Of a stretch of DNA of 64,000 nucleotides, positions 12,901 to 26,800 are shown piece after piece. The stretch covers positions 4,648,001-4,712,000 of the forward strand of contig NC_088300.1 in assembly GCF_032854445.1 (NCBI RefSeq). Direction: 5' to 3'. Source of the stretch: Liolophura sinensis. Lineage: Eukaryota > Mollusca > Polyplacophora > Chitonida > Chitonidae. Every line of letters starts with the position of its first letter. The stretch's first letter is position 1. A program made the position numbers and the translations under genes. The notes under the pieces were generated by a model. That model was not told where the DNA came from, did no database searches, and worked only from the letters and a program-made list of their open reading frames with translations.

Positions 12901-15900
12901 ATAATACAATCCTATTCTCTGGGATGAAGTTGAAATTTATATTGAGCTTGAAGCGAAGTAACTGTTCTTGCTAGACTTACCTGTGAAGTGGTTGACCAAG
13001 GAATAAGTCCTTCTGATGGTATAACACGAGCCCCCGTCACCACCACACTTCCCACACTTATCCACGCGCTTCCCTGACAGGTGACCATCACACCCCACAA
13101 TCTGTCAACACCAGTTATTCAGCAATATGTCAGATTACTAACAACACAGAATAGAGGGTTACCTCTTATTAAAGTTATCAACCTTCCAATTGTCTTTCTA
13201 TACTTTATATAAGTATTTACCATTTTCTCCATAGGGATACACCCACTTAAACGAATATTGGATTGTTACCCTCAAATCCCATAAACAAAATCAAAGCAGC
13301 TTTCTTGCTAAAGGACCTGGTATGGTAAGGCAGAAAGTTGGTCCCAGAGAGGTACGATTAGAAAGTGCAAATTTCAAGATTCCAGCATAATTCTGTGAAT
13401 TTCCAAATCAGGAGTATACAACTTGGTCAAAACTTGGTTTCTGCTTTGAAAACAATCTTTTGTGTGAGTAAAAATATGGCCACCTTGCATTAACTTTGTA
13501 AGTGGTATCATCAATTAGAAAATATAAGCTACGGCATTACATAACCTGTGGCAATTACAAGTATAGCGAAATTATATGTGGATCCTGGTTGAGAGCACAT
13601 GTGGTCCTTTAATTATCATTAACATTAACATGTTATGCGTAGCAGAAGTATAAGGCTGAAAGTAACATGTGTTACATATTTATTTAATTGACTGGTGCTT
13701 AACTGCATACTCAAGAATTTTTCAGAAAGTTACATTCGAGGTGCAGTGATTTTCACTGCACTACAGTGTCCAATGTGAAAAAAAAAAGATATTTCAGTCT
13801 GACTGGAGCAGGCTACCATTTTTAAATTTTATGACCTATACATCGCTTCAGCGCTCGTCTGAGACTTTAAAAGTCCTGTACTTGCCAAATAACACGAAAA
13901 GAAGAGTACAACAGAACTGAAAAAGTAGCTTTTCAAATATGCCACTCATAGCTAGAGTCAGTTTCGCTTCTTGGGGTGCACAGGTTCTTGCACTGGGGCC
14001 AATTCCCCACCTTACCATACCAGGCCCTTCTCAGGACTACCTTAAAATCAGAAGTAAACAGTACAATATTGCTATTCATAGCTCTGGTATGGTTATAGTG
14101 TGTTGCACATTCATGAACCAATCATAATGCCAAAATAACAGTCAAGCAGTTGTATTACCTCAAACAGCTGTATGACATGCAGCTAAACAGTTGTATAATC
14201 AGTACCTTCCAGGCCTACATATACAGTCAAACAATTGTATTACCTGACAGTTACCTGCTAGACACAAGCCTACATATACAGTCAAACAATTGTATTACCT
14301 GACAGTTACATGACAGACAGAGCCTACACATACAGTCAAACAGGTGTAGTACCTGACAGTTTCCCCGGCAGACAGATGTCTACATACAGTCAAACAGGTG
14401 TATTACCTGACAGTTTCCTGCCAAACACAGGCCTACATATACAGTTGAACAATCGTATTACCCGACAGTTACCTGCCAGACAGAGGCTTACATACAGTCA
14501 AACAGGTGTAGTACCTGACACTTTCCGGCCAGGCAGAGGCCTGAAGAATCTCGGCCACAAGGTGTGCCATCCTCTACCTCTTCCTGCAGGGTGTACACCT
14601 CCTTTGTCTTCTTATCCTTACATGTCAGAGCACACTCATGTTCCCCTACAACAATCAAGCAGTTCACTTATACAATATGAACTTGTAACAAAGCACTAGG
14701 TCCTAGATTTCATAGAATTGAACTTAATGTCTGTATTAAGTAAAGGTGAAATGTTTGGTGAATAAGTCTTAAGTTCTTGATTATTGCGATTAACATATGT
14801 CCAGTGAGTTATTTCCATGAGTACTGTTAGTAGAACACGTGGGACATCAATTATGCAGTGTTGGTAATTAGCCTGAAGTAGTTATTGTACGTTTTCAAGC
14901 ATTGTTTGACTTCAAAGATATTAACAGTATTATTGTTAATAGGGATTACACTTCCTGAATATAGCACAGATTCTAGTGCTGAAATTTGACTGAGACCACT
15001 GCGGGTTTCAAACCAGCGACCTTAAAGTCAGGCACCAAATCGCCAGCAATACATGTCAACCGTCTAGACCACTCGACCAACAGGCCTTCCACAAAAATAG
15101 AAGGCAGTTGACCGGTAGACTTTACAGCGAACATACATTACCCCTGTGATGATCACAAATGACGTCACTCCCTTTGGTGAATATATCAGATAGGTACAGA
15201 TGTCATTTAGAAAGTGGGTTAAGTAATAGTATTATTGTTAATAGGGATTACACTTCCTGAATATTACTGTTAATAGGGATTACACTTCCTGATTTACACT
15301 CTCAGGTCGCTGGTTCGATACTCGCTGTGGTCTCAGTCAAATTTCAGCACTAGAATCTGTGCTATATTCAGGAAGAGTAATCCCTATTAACAATAACACT
15401 GTTACTTAACCCACTTTCTAAATGACATCTGTACCTATTCAAAGATATTGTTTTTTCCTTTCCACATTGTTACATCTGTAATTTCAGTTGCTCTTTACAT
15501 AATTTTGTTATAAGATGATTTAGGTAGGATGGTAATAGCACCGTCATCCTGTCACATTCAAAACTTACAGCTAAAACTCTATCCCATCTGTCAGAACATA
15601 TGCATGGGTGTAAAAATAAATGTATCTGTAGTGTGTAAACCACTTGTAACAATGGTGAATGCAATTGTATTGTGGTCAACATAATTAATGCAGTCATTCA
15701 GGGTTGGTCGGTTCATTTCTGTGACAGCCAAACGCTGAAATAAACCTCTGTCATCACAATCTGGTGTACCTGTTCCTGCCTCAAATTAAAATTGATACTG
15801 AGACATTTATCCAGCGAATGGCCTGAGAGAAGTTTTATGAACCACAGACATCACTCATTTCCTCTGATGAACAAAATAAACAAAGAAATAAAATGGTTGC

Positions 15901-18900
15901 ACTCTTCTGGATCAACAACAGGCTCTTGATGACTCTTACGATGTGGTTGCTGTAGATGAGTGGGTATTCTTCCACAATCTGTCGAGTGAGAATGGTCCAC
16001 ATGTTGATTGCCTGTCATTCCCCTTCTTTTAAATCTTTTTTGTTTATTCAACACTTCTCTGTAGTCAACCACTGACATACACATGCTAGTTCTCACTCCT
16101 TTTGCTGAGCAAACTGCCTTATGTCACTTACCAATCTCGCCGGGAAACTTGACCGCCAGAAGCACATGGCTTATATAAGGAGTGACCACTCTTAACTCAA
16201 TCAGAGACCAATGTTTTGTGGACAGACTTTAATTAGGTCAGAAGAGTATGCTCTTCAATGTTAAAGGAAAAGACAACATCTGGCTAAAACATATTTCAAT
16301 TGAAACCAGGGTAGTCAAGCTTTCTGAAAAGTATCATATATTATTATTTTAATAAGATTTCATTGAATAACATGTAGAACAATATGGCAATACTGCACAA
16401 ATGGCTGGTGTGAATTGAGGTAACCATCTTGAGAGTTTCATTCAATCGAAGACTTGGTGTCAGGTTGCTTGGCATAAGCTGGGAAGTGACATGAAGTGAC
16501 ATATGATAACACAGAACTATTGCATAAGACATCATTTTGAGATCATTTACAATTTATTTACGTATAGCCGATGGGGCCATTTCACAAAGTGTTGTGGGAC
16601 AGGTCTGTATTATTTACAGACCACCACAGACATAAAATCAGCTGATTTACACGCCGTGTAATATTCAACTATTTTATCACAAATTATGACAGATGATACC
16701 CCAAACCACAGTTATATCTCCCAAATTGACCTTAGGCATGTAGAAATGATAAAGTAGGCCTACTGTATGAACAGTTCAATCAGTGGAACAAATATCCTTC
16801 CAGTATATTCTATTTCCGAGAAAGCCATTTATCACTTGGTTCTTTCATTGCCAAAGTCCACAACTTTAATCTGCCATTGACTGTCCACAACTTTAATCTA
16901 CCATAGACTGCTATATGGACAATACCTCTGACATTAGAGAGCTAGAGTAAACGTGACATCATATTACTGTCGATGATGGATACACATTGAAGCTGTCATA
17001 AGACGAAGTTTCACTAAATTTTTACTGGGTTGAAAAAAATTTTTAAAAAATACTTAATGCCGGTTTAAGATACTTTGAATGGTAGTCTTTCGGTGGAAAT
17101 AAACATTAGTCAAGTGTTGTCTTTCCCTTTAACAGGTTTGACCCTTGTACGCATACTCACAAAGACATTTACACCAGATATGAAACCAGTGTGAGTTTAG
17201 TTTATCAAATCATTCAACTGTCTTAATGTTTAAGAATCTGAGATTATTTTTGGGCATATATATATTGGGCACACCAGTAAGCTGTAATCTCAAGGCCAGT
17301 ACTTACTGTGCCATCGATCACTGAGTGTGTTGGTTTCATACTCTTGTGTTTTTCAGTGAAAAGATAAAAACGACAGCATTTAAACTTTATAATTTTGCAC
17401 AAAACTAAAGAATAAACATATGCAGGTATTTACCTATGATTGCATGGTGTTTAATGCTGCATTCACGAATTTTTCAGGTCTATGTATGTACAGAGCCCAG
17501 AAGAGCACAATGTCTTCCACTAGGTACTTAACTACTATACACTTCTAGATACATTAGTCCCCATGACTACAAAGGCCCTAATCTGTGTACTAAAATTATC
17601 TGTGTACTAAACATTGAAAAGGGGAATATGGAATTGTGAAATATGGTACCTTATCAATTTTCCTCAGTTAGGGTTTTCTTCCGACTATTCATATAAATGC
17701 TTAAATAGTAACATGTTACACACCAACCGAATGGCTGTTTAAGAATATGTCTATGACAATCTAGAGTCGCAGAGCCTCTGAGGCATGTGCTGGGGTGACC
17801 CTTTTTTTTTTCAGCAGGTCACTTTCATGTCTCTTTAATCTTCAGACCCCACCTCACAGTGCCCTAAACAAGACATTGAAAGAATCCCTCCAGCTTGCCT
17901 GCTACAGTAATCAATTAGACAATGGAAACAGAATAAAGATAAAAGTTGTAAAGTGTTGTGGTGGTAAAGGTGTCATTGTAGGGACCGAGTTCATGCACAA
18001 ATTGAGGCAGTGGTTTTTGATATGCAAATTGTGAACTTCATGTGGCAATCTGTGAATGGCTGAGCAAAACCTGAGCTATGGTATAAAAAAAATTTATTGT
18101 CAGGTATTGGAGTACCAACTCGCTGGTGTGGTCTTTAATATGCAAATCGCTTCCCATGCCACTGCCATCTCTTGATTGGCTGAGCAACTACTCAGCTGAC
18201 AACAGTCACTGTCTGCGTGGATGGTTTAAACGTTCAGCCACAGCATAGGAAGGCACATGCATCGGCCAGTGTTATAGGCTCCTAGTACTCCATACAGATG
18301 TAGAAAGCTCTCTACAGATACTGTCTATACCAGATAAACTGGTGCATAAAGTGGTATAAACTGGTGTACATCAAGGAAAATTCTTACAAATTCTTACTCT
18401 ACAAATCTGGTAAAGAAGCCAGAGAAACAAAAAGTTTATCTAGATATGTGACTGCATAAGAAACTAGCCCCACAAGAAAGGCCTGTAGAAATCTGAGTTT
18501 ACAGAGCAGAATGAAGTCAATCTGAAAGGAGAATGGTAATCACCAGAGGAGCTCAATATTCTTCTTGTTCTCCTACATGTAGATAGGCATGTGCATAAAA
18601 ATTGTAGCCCTACATGAAACTTTTCTTGATTACAAAAAATGTAAATCTGGAATAGTCCATAAATCCCATAAGCAATAATATCACAGAAACCTTGTATAGA
18701 AGAAATAGTTGCCCTGCATGGAGGCTTAATTTCTAGAGAATGTGTTCACTACAGAAAACAAACTGAAGTTAATACAACTGGTAAATTTTTGAATTGAAAG
18801 TCTGTCAATTAAAATCATTAAAAGCCTATAAAACTAGAGCCAATAAAACAGTTCAACCTTCCATAAGTAAGCCCATTGTAGACGTGCACAGGTGAAAAGA

Positions 18901-21900
18901 AATATTAAAAAAAACACACACACAAAGCATAACTTCCTACAAAGATTAACCAGATACCTAAACCGACATTCCCCAACCCCCTCTCCCCACCTACCCCATT
19001 CTTACATCGTACAGACAAGTTAAAAATGGCTGAGATCTCATCTATGGCAATCTAGGGTTGTGCAGCTTCTAAGGTCTAGGCCGCAACTGGACCATAGCCT
19101 AATGCTCTGTAATAGTTGGGCGCCCTCACTTTTAATTTTCTTGCAACATCATGTACATAGTAAAATAATTTTTTGTGATTAATAAAGTCTGAATATTTGG
19201 GTACCATGAACTTTTACGCAAAATGGAGCAAACAAGAAGGCAACATGGCTATTCATATTTATGATATAGGGTAAACATTTTTTGCTGAATAAAGTACATA
19301 CAAATAAAATATTAAAATACAGAATACAAAAAATTTCTAGTACCAACATATGTAAATAAAATTTACCCATATACATAAAACTGACAATGACAAATTTCAA
19401 TCAGAAGCCCTTCCTTCATAACGTGTTACTGTATGATCAAACTTCAACATATTCCCTATTTCAGCCTCTCAAAAAATATGCTAATTTAAATCCACCACTA
19501 GACTAGAATACAATGAAAGGGACATAACTCACCATCATAATGTGGAATCCATTCATAGTGCTCCAGGCCAAGTGTGATGTTGTTAAATGTTGAGCAGAGA
19601 GATTCTCTTATCCCACGAGAGCCTTCAGGACATGGCTATCAATTAAGCAAATGTCATCACATACAATACTGTAAGTCAAAAACTAACTGTCCTCATCCAG
19701 CTCAAACATATATCATAACAGATATGGGCTCACAAGGATTCTCAATTTTTTATCTCAGAAAAATGAATTTTCAAAACAGAACAGATAGATATAAAAAATC
19801 TGAATTCGGATAATAGCTGTACGGTGATGGAAAACACAAGTTTCCATTCTCTACACTGAACAGATACATCTACATAAAGTGAAAATATCTTTGAAATAGC
19901 TGACATATCCTCATAAAGGAATAACTGATCTCAGAATTTAACTGAAAGCTGAACTGAATTAACTGTTTCCTATACTAAATTTACACTTTTGACAGGTTAA
20001 TGTGCAAAATTTAGATAAATGTACTTCAATATTTCCCAATATAACCAAAGAAAATGTAGCACCTGTGAACCACAATCTCAAGATGAAAAGCGCCTCTGCC
20101 CTCAAGCTTAATGGTCTGACATGTGTTCAGTTTTATCACCCTTCCATCACAATTAAGGTCAATTACATTTACATGTATGAGGGAGACAATTAGAGTAACA
20201 AGTCGTCAAACTGATGGCACACGTTGAAAGTCTTTGTCTTACCTGTAAGTTACATGTTGTATATCGCCTATTGGCACCACTGCATTTTCTGAAATTGAAA
20301 AAAATTGCATTCCATGCTTGGGGTTAGTTCATTCAGGCATTTAAATACTGATACAGCTTTGTGCTACATAATTCTATCATATACTGTCATCCATTTTATG
20401 ATTTTGAACAGTTCTTGACTCGGTGTTGTATATTGTGCATTTCAAATTATATGCTCTGCACGTTTCTAGAGGCGTAACATACTTTCTGGTGACTGTTTAG
20501 AGGAATTACCTCATTCTTGTGCAACAGTAATTCAACAATGGTTGTACATAAGCATAATAAAACAAAATTCTCACATGATGTGATAAATATTTTTTGATCT
20601 TTAATAACAATGTGGGCTTGGATGATATAAGTTTACATTGATTCTCAATTTGTTTCTGCCAGGACAACATATCATCAATTATTATACCTAGAAATTTTGG
20701 ATACTTAACATTTTCAATTTCTTGTCCATCAACTTCTAGGTGGAGTTAGGGTGTCATTCTCACTTTATATTATGGTGGTCAGATTTATAAATTTACGGGT
20801 GGGCACATTACATTTGGTCAACGTTTTCCATTTGGCCATGTACATGTAAGGCGACCTGATCTGTACTGAGGCCGCTTATACCCCTTGGCCATCAAGACCT
20901 GGCTTATTAACTTCTCAGCATCTGGTGTGCTGCCAATTCGACACAGATTGTTATTACAGAATGCATTTACAGGTAACTTTATGTGCATGCAGCATATCAC
21001 ACTAGAATAAGTCCTACATAATTTGTTCTGGTGATCGTCTGTCAGTTTGGTTAGTTGCCAATTTTAGATGTGGAGTGTATTATAAACAACATAATGTACA
21101 TAATGCATCTACATGTACAGTATGCATCTACATGCACAGAATGCATCTACAGGTACAGAATGCATCTACATGCACAGTATGCATCTACATGCACAGTATG
21201 CATCTACATGCACAGTATGCATCTACAGGTACAGAATGTATCTACATGCACAGAATGCATCTACATGCACAGTATGCATCTACATGTACAGTATGTATCT
21301 ACAGGTGCAGAATGCATCTACATGCACAGTATGCATCTACATGCAAAGTATGCATCTACATGTACAGTATGTATCTACAGGTGCAGGATGCATCTACATG
21401 CACAGTATGCATCTACAGGTACAGTATGCATCTACATGCACAGAATGCATCTACATGTGCAGTATATATCTACAGGTACAGAATGCATCTACATGCACAG
21501 AATGCATCTACATGCATAGTATGCATCTACATGCATAGTATGCATCTACATGCACAGTATGCATCTACAGACTGCATCTACATGTACAAAATGCATCTAC
21601 AGGTCCAGAATGCATCTGCATGTACAGTATACCTCTACCGGTAGAGTATACATATGCATCTACATGTACAATATGCATTTGCAGTATGCATTTACATGTA
21701 CAGTATGCATCTACATGTACAGTATGTATCTACAGGTGCAGAATGCATCTACATGCACAATATGTACAGAATGCATGTACAGTATGCATCTACAGGTGCA
21801 GAATGCATCTACATGCACAGTATGCATCTACATGTACAGAATGCATCTACAGGCACAGTATGCATCTACAGGTACAGAATGCATCTACATGAACAGTATG

Positions 21901-23854
21901 CATCTACATGCACAGTATGCATCTACAGGCACAGTATGCATCTACAGGTACAGAATACATCTACATGAACAGAATGCATCTACATGTACAGTATGCATAT
22001 ACATCTACAGGTACAGAATGCATCTACAGGTACAGAATGCATCTACAGGTACAGAATGCATCTACATGTACAGCATGCATCTACATGTACAGAATGCATC
22101 TAAATGTACAGAATGCATCTACAGGTACAGAATGCATCTAAATGTACAGAATGCATCTGCATGTACAGAATGCATCTACAGGTACAGAATGCATCTACAG
22201 GTACAGAATGCATCTAAATGTACAGAATGCATCTGCATGTACAGAATGCATCTACAGGAACAGAATGCATCTACAGGTACAGAATGCATCTACATGTGCA
22301 GAATGCATCTACAGGAACAGATTGCATCTACATGTACAGAATGCATATGCATCTACATGTACAAAATGCATCTACAGGTACAGAATGCATCTACATGCAC
22401 AGTATGCATCTACAGGTACAGTATGCATCTACATGTACAGTATGTACAGAATGCATGTACAGTATGCATCTACGGGTACAGAATGCATCCACAGGAACAG
22501 AATGCATCTACATGTATAGAATGAATCTACATGTACAGAATGCATCAACATGTACAGTATGTACAGAATGCATGTACAGTATGCATCTACAGGTACAGAA
22601 TGCATCTAAATGTACAGAATGCATGTACATTTACAGAATGCATCTACATCTACATGTTCAGTATGCAGTTTCATGTACAGTATGCATCTACAGGTACAGA
22701 ATGCATCTGCATGTACAGTATGCATCTACAGGTACAGTATGCATCTACATGTACAGTATGTACAGAATGCATGTACAGTATGCATCTACGGGTACAGAAT
22801 GCATCTACAGGAACAGAATGCATCTACATGTATAGAATGAATCTACATGTACAGAATGCATCAACATGTACAGTATGTACAGAATGCATCTACAGGAACA
22901 GAATGCATCTACAGGTACAGAATGCATCAACATGTACAGAATGCATCTACATGTACAGTATGCATCTACATCTACATGTTCAGTATGCAGTTTCATGTAC
23001 AGTATGCATCTACAGGTACAAAATGCATCTGCATGTACAGCATGCATATGCATCTACATGTACAGAATGCATCTACATGAACAGTATGCATCTACAGGCA
23101 CAGTATGCATATGCATCTACATGCACATTATGCATCTCCATGTACAGTATGCATCTGCAGTATGCATTTACATGTACAGTATGCATTTACAGGTATCTCT
23201 ACTGGTACATCTATGTAGTATTTCATCTTAGAATACAGAGAAACATATTACAATATCAGATAATATATGGTTAAAAACCATCACACCTGGGTTTTAGAAT
23301 TTAATGTGGAAATGTTATCAGTAACAAAAACTACTTATTGAATTCATTGTGAGGGTTTATTGGGTCAGACCAGCAAACATACATTTGAACTTGTGACCTC
23401 TGGATAGCAAATATGTAGGCTGGTACTGGCACTCATTGATGAAAGCCTTGCTTATTTATTACACCAGTTTTTATCATGGCACACTTTGAACTGAATTCTA
23501 CCTGTGCAAGCACTTGACCCAAATCACAACTTTTCACACTTCTGAGGTTGCCCATTTAATTTCACCTAGAGACCTGCAACTTATGCGTCAATATCACATC
23601 ATCACAAGTTCAAGGGAACTTAACATCTTGTGCTCTCCTTAAGTGTTGAGACCAATATAACCATAAATCAACATATTACTATGCATGCCATTGCCTAAGT
23701 TGCACGGATGTAGAGGGTTGTCAATAATGCTTGAGCTGCACAGCTAAAAAAAGCTTAATAGTACTATTCTCCTCACACCTAAACCCAGATGTTACTTGTA
23801 CATGCAATACTAGTTTGAAAGTTAAAAGTTAAAGGTTCAAAATTCAGCATAAAT

Positions 23855-23890
<36 letters not shown>

Positions 23891-26800
23891 ATTGGTGTTT
23901 TACGCCGTACTCAAGAATATTTCACTTATACGACGGCGGCCAGCATTATGGTGGGTGGAACCCGGGGGAAACCCACGACCATCCGCAGGTTGCTGACAGA
24001 CCTTCTCACGTACGGCCGGAGAGGAAGCCAGCATGAGCTGGACTTGAACTCACAGCGACCGCATTGGTGAGAGACTCCTGGGTCATTATGCTGTGCTAGC
24101 GCTTTAACCGACTGAGCCACGGAGGCCCCAGCATAAATTGAAAGTAATGGTTGAATTATTTACTGCCTATGACATCAGTTGATTATGTAAGGTGGAAGCA
24201 GCATGAAAAAAGTTCCAAATTTTTCCAAGGAATCCGAGACATTTGTGCCTAGTCAGGCTGACTAAGTACAGACATCTGATATTTAAATAGCACGGGTCAA
24301 ATGATACGGCTTGCCTGGGTTATCTCACTATCGTTGTCATCTCTTCAGCGAGAAGACATCAGCTAGTTGATTTATATTACAATATGGATGTGGAAAAATT
24401 AGCGTAGCCCTAAAACTGTTCCTTTTTGCAGAAATAATTAAGTGACTCACAAAAACAAGGGGAATAGAAACCATAAGACCTGCTTGACAGCTTGTTTATT
24501 TTGTTAACACCCATTAAGTAAAAAACATTCTTTCAAACCCAAAGGCTAAGTAATACGAGTTAATATCAGATACATAAAAAAATATGAACCATGCTGACCA
24601 TAAATCCTGTATTAAGTACCACAGAGATAGTTTCTCACCTATCCGTCATTATTTTTGATTGGTGTTTTACGCAGTACTCAGGAATATTTCACTTAGACAA
24701 TGGTGGCTATCATTATTCCACCATTCATGCCATTACAGAATCATTTATCCACTGTCCTTTAAAACCACTGTCCTTTTTAACGTTCAAAGATTAAGTGCAG
24801 ACAATGGTGTGACCTGCTACCACAATTTGAATTTTGTTGTTGACCGCTACATTACTGCTTAAAGCTATAATGAATTGAGGCATTTCGTACACTTAATACA
24901 TATACGACGGAACTATACCATACATACAAGTATGGTACATTGTATAAACTTTTGTGCAACATGTTCTGGAAGCCCAATGCAGGGCGAAGATCGACCTTGC
25001 GATTGGGAGCAACTGGGATTTTGGTGAGTAGAGACAACTTAGACCAAATGGGAGCATCTGATCCCATGCTAGTTTAAGTTGATCTGGAAGGCCTGCCATC
25101 GATATGCTGTCGCTCTGAGTTAAACATTTCCTACTTCAAATTTCTGCGACACTATAAGCATCCTGCTATCTACAGTTTGGCTTACAGTCTATGCATGCTT
25201 TCACCGAGTGGTTGACACTGTTTATGATCGTAAGGTTTTGCCAAATTTTTAACATAAGCTTTACGCATAGGTCAACCCAGTTCCTTATGATCTCAAATCA
25301 AACTATGCCCACCTTTACACATGTACATATACACCTCAGTATCCCAGGACATTGATTTAGGTTAGCTGTACTGTATGTTGAGTGAACTTACATGCAAGAG
25401 TTATTATGCTCAAGTAGAAAACGTCTGTGACATTTATTCCCCCCAACTGTCCAGAAAAGCTTACAAGTATATGCTATACCACACAAGCATCACAATTCAA
25501 CATTGAGAAAAATGAAACAAGCACCGCTCTAAAACAGACCACAATGGCATAACAACATACTTATTCAGCACAAAATCAAAAAAACATGCAGTATAAGTAA
25601 AGAAAATGGCCTGGGATGTTGATAACCTGCCTGCACAGAGAATAAGGATTTGAGAATTTCAAATGTAACTTTAATGATTTTATTCAGATCCAACCCTGAA
25701 TCTGAGTGTGGTACTCAGGTCAGCTGTACAGGGGCCTTGAGTTTGACAGGTCATATGGTTAACAGATCATAATCAAAAAGCTTAGTCTTTGTCTGAGAGC
25801 TCCACTGTAAATACTGAGTGATAGATGTCATCTTGTTTATCACCACTGATTGCACTCAAGATCAAGAGATTTAGTTTCTTTGAGAATTTGAAAAAACTTT
25901 AACAAGGGCAGTATCCTGTAACAGCATACAAAACTTTATGGTTTGTAGGAGCTAGTGACAACAAGAACACAAAACACCATGCTTCACAGCCTTTAGCGTA
26001 ACCCTAGCTAAGATTTACCCAAGAAGGCCTGAGTTGGCTGCTCACAAGACTCACCCCAAATGACCTTTCCTCTCATTTACATGTATATCTGATTATGGTC
26101 AACAGAAAAAGGTAATTAATGTTGAAATTTAAAATGATGTTACATTATTTGTCATCAATCAGTGTCATTAACAGTATGTACTTGTCAGTCTTTCTCCTTA
26201 AAGGGATACAGAATCAACTCTGATTGGCTAACAGTGGAGATAGGGTTTCTTGGGTTAATTCTTGAAGCCTTGGTCACCACTGAATAAATGTACCATACCC
26301 CCAATGCAAGGCACAGCCTGGATTTGCCTATCTCTTACACCAGCCAATCAGAATCGATTTTGTATCCTTTTAAGTTTCACGTATATGGGGAAGTACAAAA
26401 TTCATTTACCCAAGACCCTAGTGTTTACAACTTATTTATCCAATGGCTATTTAATGCAGTATTTTAAGAACATTTCATCTTCAACGGTGGTCAGGTTTAT
26501 GGGTGGAGAAACCTGAGAGTTACAGTAAGCCAGAGCTCTGAAGAATGACATTTGTGTCAAAACCTCTTTGTCTTAAAACATGGTAAGGATCCACATAAAA
26601 ACTGTTTCAGCAGATAATATGTGACATAAAGCAAGAACACTTGATATCACCCATCACTCACGTATAGCCACAAGTAAGCCTGTATTTTCAAATTTTAAAA
26701 GCAAAATGTCATTCCAACATATTTGCCTTAGTAGGCATCAGCCTGATTCAACATCACATAGGAAGGTGACAGGATATGGAAATTACACAGGGTGGAGCAA

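Noticed and set aside
14407-14515. Extension of exon 5 to a downstream repeat donor
   Set aside because: Reading through the 14515 donor meets an in-frame TAA within nine codons, so downstream donors would give a truncated protein.
21055-23274. Long plus-strand open frames (up to 324 codons) with His/Tyr/Cys-rich repetitive peptides
   Set aside because: They arise from the stop-free 19-bp minisatellite. All three frames are open with the same periodic peptide, and the locus is intronic to the opposite-strand gene.
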